A stretch of 64,000 nt of DNA from Alloprevotella sp. (GTDB taxonomy: Bacteria > Bacteroidota > Bacteroidia > Bacteroidales > Bacteroidaceae). This document shows, one piece after another, positions 25,955 through 35,403 of this stretch. The notes below the pieces were generated by a model. It worked only from the letters and a program-made list of their open reading frames with translations. It was not told the DNA's origin and did no database searches. Position 1 is the stretch's first letter. Each line of letters begins with the position of its first letter. Location: positions 186,001 to 250,000 of the forward strand of contig JAFVDF010000005.1 in assembly GCA_017478625.1 (NCBI GenBank). The letters run 5' to 3'. The translations under genes and the position numbers were made by a program.

Positions 25955-28054
25955 ATGAAAGCAAAGACTATTCTCATGGCTACAGCCCTAATGGCATCCA
26001 CTGCCACAGCCCAACAATCGGACGACCTACTTACTCCCGAACGACTTTGGGAAATGGGACGCATCGGTAGTGCCACACTATCGCCCGATGGAAACACTCT
26101 GCTCTACAGTGTAACGCACTATAACAAAAAGCAGAATAATAGCACAAGCCGAATCTGGCAGAAAAATCTGCTAGACGGTAGTCGAAAGCAATTGGCCCAA
26201 GGTCTTTCCGCAACCTATATCGGCAATGGTAGCCGAGTGGCTTATCTGCGAGGTGGAAAACTCTTTGTAGGTTCTGCACAAGGTGGAGAGTTCAAAACCA
26301 TTGCCGAAGATGTGGCCGATTATCTCTTTTCTCCAGATGGTAGCAAGGTTATCTTAGTCAAGGAGGTGCCTATGAACGAAAGCATTGCCGAAAATGACGC
26401 CGACCTGCCTAAGGCTACCGGTATGGTCATCAATGATTTGATGTACAAACATTGGGACCATTATGTCAAATCTGTTCCCCACCCGTTTGTAGCTACCTTC
26501 GATGGCCAAGCATTAATAGACGAGACGGATATTCTTGCAGGAGAACCTTTTGAAAGTCCCATGGAACCATTCGGTGGCATAGAGCAACTGGCATGGAGCC
26601 CCAACGGAAAGCTCATTGCCTACACCTGCCGAAAGAAAACGGGGGTAAATTACGCCATTTCTACCGACTCAGACATATATCTCTATGATGTAACCACACA
26701 CAAAACTATAAAAAACCTCTGCAAGCCTGAGGGTTGGACAAATCCGGACATTAAAACTACCGAAAGCCTTGAGGCGCAGTCTCCCAACACGCGTGAAGGC
26801 GAAAATTTTGTAGGCTACGATCAAAATCCCGTTTTCTCACCCGACGGGAAGTACATTGCGTGGACCAGTATGGCGCGCGATGGTTACGAAAGCGACCGCA
26901 CACGCCTTTGCGTATTTAACCTAAAGAATAATACATTCGACTTCGTAACCGAAAATCTGGAAACAGGTGTAGAAACCTTCGTGTGGGGAGCTGATAGCAA
27001 GACTCTGTATTTCAGCGCATGCTGGCATGGGAAAATAAACATCTATCAAACCAACTTAAAAGGTAAGGTAACACAACTGACTGACGAAGTTGCCGACTAT
27101 AGCATCTGCCAACTCGGGCCAGACAATAAGAGTCTTCTGGTGAAGAAACATTCCATGAGTCATCCTGACGATGTTTTCCTCCTACAACTCGGAAAGGGCG
27201 ACCCACAAGTGGTTCAATTGACCAATGAGAATAAGGAAATCTTCGAACAACTCACACTCGGCGAGGTAAAAGAACGCTGGGTTCAGACCGTGGATAACAA
27301 GCAAGAACAATGCTGGGTTATATATCCGCCTCATTTTGACCCCACAAAGAAATATCCGACTCTGCTCTACTGCGAAGGAGGCCCACAATCACCCATCAGC
27401 CAGTTCTGGAGCTTCCGTTGGAACTTCCAAATTATGGCTGCGCATGGTTATATAATCATAGCCCCAAATCGACGCGGACTACCCGGTTATGGCATGGAAT
27501 GGTTAGAAGAGATAAGTGGCGACTATACCGGACTTTGTATGCAAGACTACCTTTCCGCCATTGACGACATTAGCAAGGAGCCCTATGTTGATACCGAGCA
27601 CCGTGGAGCTGTAGGCGCCAGTTTTGGCGGATTTAGCGTCTATTGGCTCGCTGGCCATCACGATGGACGTTTTAAAGCGCTCATTGCTCACGATGGAATA
27701 TACAACACGCAACAACAATACGTAGAAACGGAAGAAATGTGGTTCCCCAATTGGGACCTAGGAGCCGCTCCTTGGATTAAAACAGCTGACGGCCAGATGC
27801 AAAAGGCCTATCAAGAGAGTCCACACCTCTATGTCGATAAATGGACGGCCCCCATTCTTTGCATCCATGGCCAACGCGACTTCCGCATAGAGTACACACA
27901 AGCCGAAAGTGCATTTGCGGCAGCACGTCTTCGTGGCATTCCGGCACAACTTCTTCTGTTCCCAGACGAAAACCACTGGGTACTCAAACCGCAGAATGGC
28001 ATTTTGTGGCAACGCACATTCTTCCGCTGGCTTGATAAGTGGTTGAAAAATTAA
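25955..28054 (+). CDS. S9 family prolyl oligopeptidase (DPP5-like)
   Basis: Periplasmic serine peptidase of 699 aa that likely releases dipeptides from oligopeptides, as DPP5 of Porphyromonas does. A signal peptide covers about residues 1-20 (ATALMASTATAQQ). A seven-bladed beta-propeller with repeated SPDG motifs (TLSPDGNTLLY, FSPDGSKVILV, FSPDGKYIAW) spans about 30-420. The alpha/beta-hydrolase domain holds the catalytic triad: S556 in GASFGGFSVYW, D642 in IHGQRDFRIE, H674 in DENHWVL. A TTG directly precedes the ATG; I take the ATG. Together with pepD it points to amino-acid and peptide use. Confidence 0.93.
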   Translation: MKAKTILMATALMASTATAQQSDDLLTPERLWEMGRIGSATLSPDGNTLLYSVTHYNKKQNNSTSRIWQKNLLDGSRKQLAQGLSATYIGNGSRVAYLRGGKLFVGSAQGGEFKTIAEDVADYLFSPDGSKVILVKEVPMNESIAENDADLPKATGMVINDLMYKHWDHYVKSVPHPFVATFDGQALIDETDILAGEPFESPMEPFGGIEQLAWSPNGKLIAYTCRKKTGVNYAISTDSDIYLYDVTTHKTIKNLCKPEGWTNPDIKTTESLEAQSPNTREGENFVGYDQNPVFSPDGKYIAWTSMARDGYESDRTRLCVFNLKNNTFDFVTENLETGVETFVWGADSKTLYFSACWHGKINIYQTNLKGKVTQLTDEVADYSICQLGPDNKSLLVKKHSMSHPDDVFLLQLGKGDPQVVQLTNENKEIFEQLTLGEVKERWVQTVDNKQEQCWVIYPPHFDPTKKYPTLLYCEGGPQSPISQFWSFRWNFQIMAAHGYIIIAPNRRGLPGYGMEWLEEISGDYTGLCMQDYLSAIDDISKEPYVDTEHRGAVGASFGGFSVYWLAGHHDGRFKALIAHDGIYNTQQQYVETEEMWFPNWDLGAAPWIKTADGQMQKAYQESPHLYVDKWTAPILCIHGQRDFRIEYTQAESAFAAARLRGIPAQLLLFPDENHWVLKPQNGILWQRTFFRWLDKWLKN

Positions 28055-28060
28055 AATGCT

Positions 28061-28068
28061 TAACTTTG
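28061..28068 (+). promoter_or_regulatory. -7 box of thrS
   Basis: TAACTTTG matches TAnnTTTG and lies 46 bases before the thrS start, just after the peptidase stop. The -33 box is unclear. Confidence 0.4.
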
Positions 28069-28114
28069 CCAACGCAAACATCCAATCTAGCGAAAATAAA
28101 CTCAACTGAACAAT

Positions 28115-30064
28115 ATGATTAAGATAACTTTTCCAGACGCTTCGATTAGGGAATTTCCAAAAGGAGTAACTGGCTATGAAATCGCTGAAAGCATCTCTCC
28201 AGCCCTAGCTCGTGACCTCTTAGCTTGTAGCATTAACGGCGAAACCATTGAACTCAATCGCCCCATCACAGAGGACGGAACCATCCAACTATACAAATGG
28301 GATGCACCCGAAGCCAAACATGCATTTTGGCACACCAGTGCCCACCTTATGGCGGAAGCTATTGCAGAATTATGGCCTGGTACACAGTTTGGCATAGGCC
28401 CTGCCATTGAAAACGGTTTCTATTACGACGTTATGCCCCCTGAGGGAGTTACCATTACAGAGGGAGACTTCGAGAAGATAGAAAAAAAGATGTATGAATT
28501 GGTTGCTAAGAAAGAAGCCCTTGTACGACAGAACATCAGCAAGGCCGAAGCACTCAATTTCTTTGGCCAACGAGGGCAGACCTATAAGCAAGAACTTATC
28601 AATGACCTTGAAGACGGCCACATCACGACCTACACACAAGGCAACTTTACCGATTTGTGCCGTGGCCCGCACTTGACAACGACTGCACCTATAAAAGCCG
28701 TTAAGGTGATGGCTGTGTCCAGCGCTTACTGGCGTGGTGACGAAAAACGTCCTCAACTCACACGCGTCTATGGCATTACTTTCCCCAAAAAGAAACTTCT
28801 GGAGGAATACCTACTTCTTTTAGAAGAAGCAAAACGCCGTGATCACCGCAAAATCGGTAAGGAAATGGAACTGTTTATGTTCTCTGAGCTCGTAGGCAAA
28901 GGCCTCCCGATTTGGCTTCCTAAGGGAACCGTGCTTCGTCTGCAACTTGAAGATTTCCTTAAACGTATTCAGAAACGATTTGGTTATCAGCAAGTAATGA
29001 CCCCACATATAGGTTCCAAGAATCTTTATGTAACGAGCGGACACTATGCTAAATATGGCAAAGATAGCTTTCAGCCTATTCATACGCCCGAAGAAGGCGA
29101 AGAATATATGCTTAAGCCTATGAACTGCCCCCATCACTGTTCAATATTTGCCTGGAAACCGCGTTCATACAAAGATCTTCCGCTCCGAATAGCCGAGTTT
29201 GGAACCGTCTATCGGTATGAGCAAAGTGGAGAACTCCATGGATTGACTCGAGTACGCGGATTTACGCAAGATGACGCCCATATATTCTGTCGTCCAGATC
29301 AGGTAAAAGACGAATTTTGCCGCGTGATGGACATCATTATGATTATCTTTAAGGCACTTAAGTTTGATAAATTTGAGGCTCAGATATCTCTGCGTGACAA
29401 GGTAAACCGAGAAAAATATATCGGCAACGATGAAGTTTGGGAAAGGGCTGAGCAAGCTATTATAGAAGCCTGTGAAGAGAAAGGACTTCCTGCTAAAATT
29501 GAATCTGGAGAAGCCGCTTTCTACGGCCCGAAGCTCGACTTTATGGTCAAGGATGCTTTGGGCAGACGCTGGCAATTAGGAACTATCCAAGTAGACTACA
29601 ACCTGCCAGAGCGTTTCCAACTTGAATACACTGCTGAAGATAACAAAAAGCATCGTCCGGTAATGATTCATCGCGCCCCGTTCGGTTCTATGGAACGGTT
29701 TGTCGCCGTGCTGATAGAGCATACTGCTGGAAAATTCCCGCTTTGGCTTACTCCAGACCAATGCGTTGTTCTCCCCATCTCCGATAAATATAATGATTAC
29801 GCAGAACAGGTTCGCAAATATCTGGAGAATAAGGATATCCGCTGCACAGTCGATGACAGAAGCGAGAAGATCGGCCGTAAAATTCGCGACAACGAACTCA
29901 AGCACATCCCCTATCTGCTGATTGTCGGAGAGAAAGAAGCTGCCACCCAAACACTTAGTATACGTCGGCAAGGTCAAGGCGATCAGGGCACAATGTCATT
30001 ATCCGATTTCGCCACTAAAGTACTCAGTGAAGTGGATGCTGAGAAAAATGAATACACCGCATAA
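28115..30064 (+). CDS. thrS: Threonyl-tRNA synthetase
   Basis: Charges tRNA-Thr and edits mischarged Ser. The 649-aa protein has the full bacterial layout: TGS domain (1-62), editing domain (about 63-225; [10 protein letters not shown] motif with the HxxxH signature), class II core with MNCPHHC (zinc Cys/His), motif 2 ([14 protein letters not shown]) and the C-terminal anticodon-binding domain. It heads the conserved thrS-infC-rpmI-rplT cluster; infC follows after 70 bp with its own promoter. Confidence 0.98.
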   Translation: MIKITFPDASIREFPKGVTGYEIAESISPALARDLLACSINGETIELNRPITEDGTIQLYKWDAPEAKHAFWHTSAHLMAEAIAELWPGTQFGIGPAIENGFYYDVMPPEGVTITEGDFEKIEKKMYELVAKKEALVRQNISKAEALNFFGQRGQTYKQELINDLEDGHITTYTQGNFTDLCRGPHLTTTAPIKAVKVMAVSSAYWRGDEKRPQLTRVYGITFPKKKLLEEYLLLLEEAKRRDHRKIGKEMELFMFSELVGKGLPIWLPKGTVLRLQLEDFLKRIQKRFGYQQVMTPHIGSKNLYVTSGHYAKYGKDSFQPIHTPEEGEEYMLKPMNCPHHCSIFAWKPRSYKDLPLRIAEFGTVYRYEQSGELHGLTRVRGFTQDDAHIFCRPDQVKDEFCRVMDIIMIIFKALKFDKFEAQISLRDKVNREKYIGNDEVWERAEQAIIEACEEKGLPAKIESGEAAFYGPKLDFMVKDALGRRWQLGTIQVDYNLPERFQLEYTAEDNKKHRPVMIHRAPFGSMERFVAVLIEHTAGKFPLWLTPDQCVVLPISDKYNDYAEQVRKYLENKDIRCTVDDRSEKIGRKIRDNELKHIPYLLIVGEKEAATQTLSIRRQGQGDQGTMSLSDFATKVLSEVDAEKNEYTA

Positions 30065-30086
30065 TTCATTTTATTTCAGTAAAAAG

Positions 30087-30117
30087 TTCGTTTATTCAAA
30101 AAGACTTTATATTTTTG
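30087..30117 (+). promoter_or_regulatory. Promoter of infC-rpmI-rplT
   Basis: TTCG (30087-30090; one mismatch), 19-base spacer, TATTTTTG (30110-30117; perfect), 18 bases before the infC ATG. Confidence 0.6.
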
Positions 30118-30134
30118 CCCCCGCATTATAAAGA

Positions 30135-30788
30135 ATGACTATAAAAAACGACAAAAACAAGTTGCAATACCGCGTCAATCGACAAATACGCGTTCCTGAA
30201 GTCCGCGTTGTAATCGAAGGAAGTGGTGCAACGATTATGCCGACTCGCCAGGCTCTTCAGCTAGCCGAAAGTCAGGACTTAGATCTCGTTGAGATTTCTC
30301 CCAACGCAGATCCTCCTGTATGTCGCATTATCGACTATAGTAAGTTCCTCTATCAGCAGAAGAAACATCAAAAAGAGTTGAAGCAAAAACAGGTCAAGAT
30401 GGAGGTAAAGGAGATACGCTTCGGACCTCAGACCGACGACCACGACTACAACTTCAAACTCAAGCACGCTAAAGAGTTTCTCTCTGAGGGAAACAAGGTC
30501 AAGGCATATGTCTTTTTCCGTGGTCGCTCCATTCTTTTCAAAGAACAAGGAGAAATTCTTTTGCTACGCTTCGCCAACGATCTCGAAGAATATGGCAAAG
30601 TTGATAATATGCCCGTTCTGGAAGGAAAACGTATGACGGTATTTATCTCTCCCAAGAAGGTTTCAAAAAACAATTCCGCACAAAAAACGGAAAGCAAAGA
30701 AGAAGAACCTCAGCGCGAGAAGCGTCAGATGCAACAACGTGGACCTAAGGAATATCAGGGGCCAAAGATTGAAGGCGAAAACTTTTAG
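30135..30788 (+). CDS. infC: Translation initiation factor IF-3
   Basis: Controls start-codon choice and subunit separation on the 30S ribosome. The N-domain ([23 protein letters not shown]...[25 protein letters not shown] in outline) and C-domain ([25 protein letters not shown]) are complete by about residue 175. The remaining ~40 residues form a Lys/Glu/Gln-rich extension not found in the E. coli protein (217 aa here versus 180). The start codon is ATG rather than the rare AUU used for autoregulation in enterobacteria. Confidence 0.97.
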   Translation: MTIKNDKNKLQYRVNRQIRVPEVRVVIEGSGATIMPTRQALQLAESQDLDLVEISPNADPPVCRIIDYSKFLYQQKKHQKELKQKQVKMEVKEIRFGPQTDDHDYNFKLKHAKEFLSEGNKVKAYVFFRGRSILFKEQGEILLLRFANDLEEYGKVDNMPVLEGKRMTVFISPKKVSKNNSAQKTESKEEEPQREKRQMQQRGPKEYQGPKIEGENF

Positions 30789-30817
30789 ACAACTTTATTA
30801 AACCTTTTAATAACAAC

Positions 30818-30847
30818 GAGTGCGCGCTGTGTTTGGCAAACTCACTC
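30818..30847 (+). promoter_or_regulatory. Possible RNA hairpin before rpmI
   Basis: GAGTG (30818-30822) pairs with CACTC (30843-30847), with an inner GTTT-GGC-AAAC hairpin. It lies 28 bases before the rpmI start and could take part in ribosomal-protein feedback. Evidence is structural only. Confidence 0.3.
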
Positions 30848-30874
30848 AGCCGCCTCCAAAAAACTTAAAGAAGA

Positions 30875-31072
30875 ATGCCAAAAGTAAAAACCAACTCCGG
30901 CGCAAAAAAGAGATTTGTGCTGACGGGAACAGGCAAAGTAGTGCGCAGACACGCCTACCATAGCCACATCCTTACGAAGAAAACCAAGAAGCAGAAGAGA
31001 AATCTTGACCATGTAGCCATCGTGGACAAGACCAATGTTAAACAAATTCGCGAACTGCTCTGTCTTCGTTAA
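30875..31072 (+). CDS. rpmI: 50S ribosomal protein L35
   Basis: 65-aa basic large-subunit protein. The start [20 protein letters not shown] and the [13 protein letters not shown] segment are characteristic. It sits between infC (86 bp upstream) and rplT (82 bp downstream) in the usual order. Confidence 0.97.
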   Translation: MPKVKTNSGAKKRFVLTGTGKVVRRHAYHSHILTKKTKKQKRNLDHVAIVDKTNVKQIRELLCLR

Positions 31073-31094
31073 AAGTCCAACCTATCAATTAATC

Positions 31095-31139
31095 TGAATG
31101 TTTAGCCAACAAGACTGCTTAATGCAGCGCTAACATTCA
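31095..31139 (+). promoter_or_regulatory. Structured RNA between rpmI and rplT (candidate L20 operator)
   Basis: TGAATGTT (31095-31102) pairs perfectly with AACATTCA (31132-31139). A bulged T and an inner AGC/GCT continue the stem, and CTGC/GCAG forms an apical hairpin (about 31114-31126). The element fills most of the 82-bp gap and ends 15 bases before the rplT ATG. There is no T-run, so it is not a terminator. Confidence 0.5.
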
Positions 31140-31154
31140 TAAAGAAACAAGAAA

Positions 31155-31499
31155 ATGCCTAGATCAGTCAATCACGTTGCATCTCGTGCAAAACGCAAAA
31201 GAATTCTGAAATTAACTCGCGGCTACTTTGGAGCACGCAAAAATGTTTGGACCGTAGCCAAAAACACTTGGGAGAAAGGTCTGACCTATGCTTACCGCGA
31301 TCGTCGCAATAAGAAACGTAATTTCCGTGCCCTTTGGATTCAGCGTATTAACGCTGCCGCACGTCTGGAAGGTCTTTCCTACTCTCAGTTGATGGGTGCT
31401 CTGCACAAAGCAGGTATTGAAATCAACCGCAAAGTGCTTGCCGACCTCGCAGTGAATAATCCTGCCGCGTTCAAAGCTATTGTAGAGAAAGTGAAGTAA
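31155..31499 (+). CDS. rplT: 50S ribosomal protein L20
   Basis: 114-aa assembly-initiator protein of the large subunit, with a long basic N-terminal helix ([20 protein letters not shown]) and a globular C-terminal part ([24 protein letters not shown]). In several bacteria L20 represses its own operon by binding an RNA mimic of its rRNA site, which gives meaning to the hairpin just upstream. Last gene of the cluster. Confidence 0.97.
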   Translation: MPRSVNHVASRAKRKRILKLTRGYFGARKNVWTVAKNTWEKGLTYAYRDRRNKKRNFRALWIQRINAAARLEGLSYSQLMGALHKAGIEINRKVLADLAVNNPAAFKAIVEKVK

Positions 31500-31530
31500 C
31501 CTTCCTGTCCTTTACAAACCAATTTTATCA

Positions 31531-31559
31531 GCACACGCCAGTTTTGGTGTGTGCTTTTT
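31531..31559 (+). terminator. Terminator of the thrS-rplT cluster
   Basis: GCACACGCCA (31531-31540) pairs with TGGTGTGTGC (31545-31554; one G-U), followed by TTTTT. Confidence 0.9.
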
Positions 31560-31689
31560 AATTATACAATTTTGCAGAAAATCCTTTAAGCATTTTATTA
31601 TTCCAATTGGATTATCTAATTTTACCTTTTGATAAAGGCATTTGTTCTTCGAACAAGAATATTATAAAAAACAAATAAAATACAGCAAT

Positions 31690-32814
31690 ATGAAATTCAC
31701 TATCTCCAGCGGCCTGTTGTCTGACCGCCTTCAGTTAATCAAGAATGTCGTAGATGACAAAAACCCACTCCCTATCCTAAGCAATTTTTTGTTTGAGATA
31801 ACCGGGAAGAGTCTTAAGATAACAGCTAGCAATAGCGAATCTACGCTTATTGCCACTGCTGAATTAGAAGATTGCGAAAAAGATATTCGCTTCGTCATCA
31901 ATGCCAAGACTATTGAGGAGTCTGTAAAACAATTGCCCGAACAACCGCTGGACATCTACATCAATGAAACAAATTGGGAAACCACGGTGCGCTATCAGAA
32001 CGGACAATACAATTTCATGGCCCAAGCAGCAGACGAGTTCCCTGAATTTAGTGAAGACACGACAGGAGCCATTTCCTTCACGATAGAAGCCAGTAAGCTG
32101 GCCAGCGCAGTTAGTCGCACCACATTTGCATCAGCCGACGATCCTCTTCGCCCTGTAATGAATGGCGTTTTCTTCCATCTAAATGAAAATTCACTCTCTT
32201 TCGTTGCCAGCGATGGCTTAAAGCTGGCCTGCAACAAGGTGCTGAATATTGACAACGCTACAGTCGGTGGCTTCATCCTCCCCAAAAAGCCTTGCGCCCT
32301 CGTCAAGAATATTTTCTCCAAGGAGGCCGGCACCGTCGAGATATCGTTCACAGAGCGTAATGCTACCTTTAAGAGCGAAAACTTCGAGTTCCACAGTCGC
32401 TTGACAGAAGGTCGCTATCCAGACTATACGCGCGTCATACCAAAAGATAATCCAAACTGCGCAACAGTCAATCGCGATGCGCTGATTGCCGCTCTTCGTC
32501 GCATCTACATCTTCTCAAATGTAGCCAGCGGACTGATTAAGTTGGAAATTGGAAACAGCAAATTAACCATTTCCTCGCAAGATACAGACTATTCTATGTC
32601 GGCTGTAGAGTCCCTCTTATGCGACTACAACGGAATACCCATCAGCATTGGTTTCAAGGGTCCGAACCTGCTCGACGTAGTAAACAATCTGCAGGCCGAA
32701 GAAGTTGTTCTGCAACTTGCTGACGCCAGCCGTGCCGGTATCATAGTTCCCGTACAGAACGATGCCGATGTAGAATCGCTGATGCTTATTATGCCAATGA
32801 TGTTGGCTCACTAA
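31690..32814 (+). CDS. dnaN: DNA polymerase III beta subunit (sliding clamp)
   Basis: Ring-shaped processivity clamp, 374 aa from ATG 31690 (MKFTISSGLLSDRLQLIKNV). Three clamp domains are recognisable; conserved patches include NPLPILSNFLFE, TLIATAELE, FTIEASKLASAVSRTTFA, and the C-terminal MLIMPMML hydrophobic end that forms part of the partner-binding pocket. An upstream in-frame start at 31642 is rejected because the extra residues match nothing in the family. It is not next to dnaA here; instead it leads dnaN-porD-recN-TPR-small secreted protein with gaps of 8, 1, -1 and 23 bp. Confidence 0.97.
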   Translation: MKFTISSGLLSDRLQLIKNVVDDKNPLPILSNFLFEITGKSLKITASNSESTLIATAELEDCEKDIRFVINAKTIEESVKQLPEQPLDIYINETNWETTVRYQNGQYNFMAQAADEFPEFSEDTTGAISFTIEASKLASAVSRTTFASADDPLRPVMNGVFFHLNENSLSFVASDGLKLACNKVLNIDNATVGGFILPKKPCALVKNIFSKEAGTVEISFTERNATFKSENFEFHSRLTEGRYPDYTRVIPKDNPNCATVNRDALIAALRRIYIFSNVASGLIKLEIGNSKLTISSQDTDYSMSAVESLLCDYNGIPISIGFKGPNLLDVVNNLQAEEVVLQLADASRAGIIVPVQNDADVESLMLIMPMMLAH

Positions 32815-32822
32815 TCCACTCA

Positions 32823-33740
32823 ATGGTGCGTCAGATTTTCCGACATATCCTTGTAGTTATGGGCACATTCCTTTGTATGTGCCCATTTCTTCATGCCCAG
32901 GAGTTAGACGCCAAGGTTGTTGTCACACACCTTAATGTTGATCAATCTTCGAGTAGTGTATTTGAGGACCTTCAAAAGGCTCTGAACGAATTCATCAATA
33001 ACCGCCAGTGGACAAATATGCAGTTCCGGCGCAACGAGCGCATCGCCTGCACATTCAACATTACGGTAAATGAATATTCCGACGCAGACCATCATTTTGC
33101 CTGCACCCTCCGCGTTCAGGCCACTCGTCCTGTTTTCAATTCCTCTTATACCACCGTGCTATTCAGCACTCAAGACGATTCTTTCAACTTCAATTATCAG
33201 GAATTTGACAATCTGGATTTTCGTGCCGATGTCATTGACAACGAACTGACGGCCCTTATCGCTTACTATGTCTATCTCATCATAGGGCTGGATGAGGATG
33301 CCATGTCGCCCGAAGGTGGAACGGATTACCTGGAAGTAGCAAGAACCATTGTAAATAATTCGCAAAGCCTGTCTTCTCATGGATGGAAAGCGTTCAATAA
33401 TCTAAAGAATCGCTATACCATTATCAACGACATGCTGGATAACAGTATGTCTCCGTTCCGTCAACTTCAGTACAAATACTTCCGTGAAGGACTTGACACA
33501 ATGGCTGAAAATGCAGAACGAGGACGTGCCACTATAGCAGAAAGTATAGGTTTGCTCACGCAAGCACATGAGAATAAGCCTCTTTCTGAGTTGCCTGAGC
33601 TGTTTACAGAGTATAAATCTGACGAACTTATACAGATTTTCAAAGGTAAAGGTACTTCTTCTGAGCGCGAAAGCGTAGTAGAGCAGTTGACCAATATCAA
33701 TGCATCAAAATCCCCCGAATGGGCAGAAATAATCGATTAA
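32823..33740 (+). CDS. porD: DUF4835 protein, PorD-like type IX secretion component
   Basis: 305-aa exported protein (signal peptide about 1-25, ending LHAQ). The sequence QELDAKVVVTHLNVDQSSSSVFEDLQ followed by FRRNERIACTFNITV and the mid-region LTALIAYYVYLIIGLDEDAMSPEGG is characteristic of DUF4835, a family that annotation pipelines name PorD and link to the type IX secretion system of Bacteroidetes. The function of the family itself is poorly defined. It sits 8 bp after dnaN and 1 bp before recN; proximity to recN is typical. The nuclease at 54324 has a tail that such a system might recognise. Confidence 0.82.
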   Translation: MVRQIFRHILVVMGTFLCMCPFLHAQELDAKVVVTHLNVDQSSSSVFEDLQKALNEFINNRQWTNMQFRRNERIACTFNITVNEYSDADHHFACTLRVQATRPVFNSSYTTVLFSTQDDSFNFNYQEFDNLDFRADVIDNELTALIAYYVYLIIGLDEDAMSPEGGTDYLEVARTIVNNSQSLSSHGWKAFNNLKNRYTIINDMLDNSMSPFRQLQYKYFREGLDTMAENAERGRATIAESIGLLTQAHENKPLSELPELFTEYKSDELIQIFKGKGTSSERESVVEQLTNINASKSPEWAEIID

Positions 33741-33741
33741 C

Positions 33742-35403
33742 ATGCTGACTCACCTGCACATCGTAAACTACACACTGATAGAGAACCTTGACATTGACAT
33801 AAGGGACGGTTTCTCTGTCATTACAGGTGAGACTGGTGCAGGTAAGAGCATCATCCTGGGGGCTCTTAATCTGCTTACGGGGCAACGTTCTGAAGGAAAC
33901 ATTATTAAGCAAGGTGCTGCAAAATGCTATATAGAGGCTGAGTTTAACGCACTCAGTGAAGCCGTGCTCCATCTGCTGGAATCGGAAGGCTATGAGGCTG
34001 GAGACTCCTGTACGCTTCGGCGCGAATTTCTGGTTTCCGGAAAGAGTCGCACCTTTGTCAACGACTCCCCTGCCCCACTTTCTTTCTTGAAGGCCCTTTC
34101 AGAACATCTTATTGACATTCATTCGCAACACCAAAACCTTCTGCTCGGTCACGAGGAGTTTCTATTGGACACAATAGACGCACTTCTGCCTGCCACGCTC
34201 CTTGAGAACTATCAAAAGGCTTATGCAACATGGCGCGAAGACCTTGCCACACTCCAGAAACTCACGTCCGATGCAAAGCAGAGTCAGCAAGAGGAAGATT
34301 TTCTGCGATATCAACTCGAACAACTCCAAGAGGCCAACATTTCTGAAGGAGAGATGGAAGAGTTGGAGAATGAATGCAAGACACTGGAACATGCCAACGA
34401 GATAAAAGAAAGTCTGTATGAATGCTTACAAGAGCTTTCTGGTCACACTGATATCGTGACCAATTTGCGGAACAGTGAGCACTCATTGCATCATGTATCA
34501 GATGTGTACGCACAAGCCGATGCGCTGTCAGAGCGCTTATCTTCCGTGCGTATTGAGCTGGATGATATCATAAGTGAAATAGAGCACACAGCCGAAGACA
34601 TAGAACTCGACCCTAAGCGGCTGGAGTTTGTCAGCAACAGACTGGATACCATTTATGCACTCCTAAAGCGCCATCACGTCAGCACTGAGGCAGAACTACT
34701 CGCCATACAGGAAGACATCCAGATGCGCGTCAATTCTATTGACGACTATGCAGACAATCTTCGAATAGCCCAAGAAAATGTGGCACAGTCTTTTGCCTCT
34801 ACAAAAAAACAAGCATCTCTCCTCTCACGCGAGCGTCAAAAGGTCGCAAAGCGTATGGAAACGGAAATTTTGCAGAAGGTTGTCCAGCTGGGTATGCCTC
34901 ATGCAAAGGTGGAGCTCCATTTTGCTGACCGCCCGGAACCCATTGCCAGCGGAAACGATATTGTAACCCTGCTATTCAGTTTTAACAAAAATTTTGCGCC
35001 ACAGAATGTCATACAGATCGCATCGGGCGGTGAAACCTCGCGACTGATGCTTGCGCTGAAATCCTTTATGTCTGCACAAAAAGACCTACCCACCATCATT
35101 TTTGATGAAATAGACAATGGGGTATCAGGTACTATGGCAGAAAAAATGGCCTTGGAAATGTCCAGAATGGCAGACCACAGACAGGTTCTCTGCATTACCC
35201 ATCTTCCGCAAATAGCGGCTCGTGGTACATACCATTTCCGCGTGGTCAAAACTGAGTCGGCCGAATCGGCTACTACCCACATAGCGTTACTTTCTCCCGA
35301 CGAGCGTGTTCTGGAAATAGCTAATATGCTCTCTGGAGAGACACTCACAGACGCAGCCATAAACAATGCAAAATCGCTCTTAAACTATCAATCTGAATCA
35401 TAA
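33742..35403 (+). CDS. recN: DNA repair protein RecN
   Basis: SMC-like ATPase acting early in double-strand-break repair, 553 aa. Walker A is GETGAGKS (29-36) after MLTHLHIVNYTLIENLDIDI. A long coiled-coil pair spans about 150-360 (QQEEDFLRYQLEQLQEANIS, LEELENECKTL-type heptads). The C-terminal half holds the ABC signature IASGGETSRLMLALK, Walker B IIFDEIDNGVSG and the switch His in CITHLPQIAARG. The stop overlaps the next start codon (TAATG). Confidence 0.97.
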   Translation: MLTHLHIVNYTLIENLDIDIRDGFSVITGETGAGKSIILGALNLLTGQRSEGNIIKQGAAKCYIEAEFNALSEAVLHLLESEGYEAGDSCTLRREFLVSGKSRTFVNDSPAPLSFLKALSEHLIDIHSQHQNLLLGHEEFLLDTIDALLPATLLENYQKAYATWREDLATLQKLTSDAKQSQQEEDFLRYQLEQLQEANISEGEMEELENECKTLEHANEIKESLYECLQELSGHTDIVTNLRNSEHSLHHVSDVYAQADALSERLSSVRIELDDIISEIEHTAEDIELDPKRLEFVSNRLDTIYALLKRHHVSTEAELLAIQEDIQMRVNSIDDYADNLRIAQENVAQSFASTKKQASLLSRERQKVAKRMETEILQKVVQLGMPHAKVELHFADRPEPIASGNDIVTLLFSFNKNFAPQNVIQIASGGETSRLMLALKSFMSAQKDLPTIIFDEIDNGVSGTMAEKMALEMSRMADHRQVLCITHLPQIAARGTYHFRVVKTESAESATTHIALLSPDERVLEIANMLSGETLTDAAINNAKSLLNYQSES

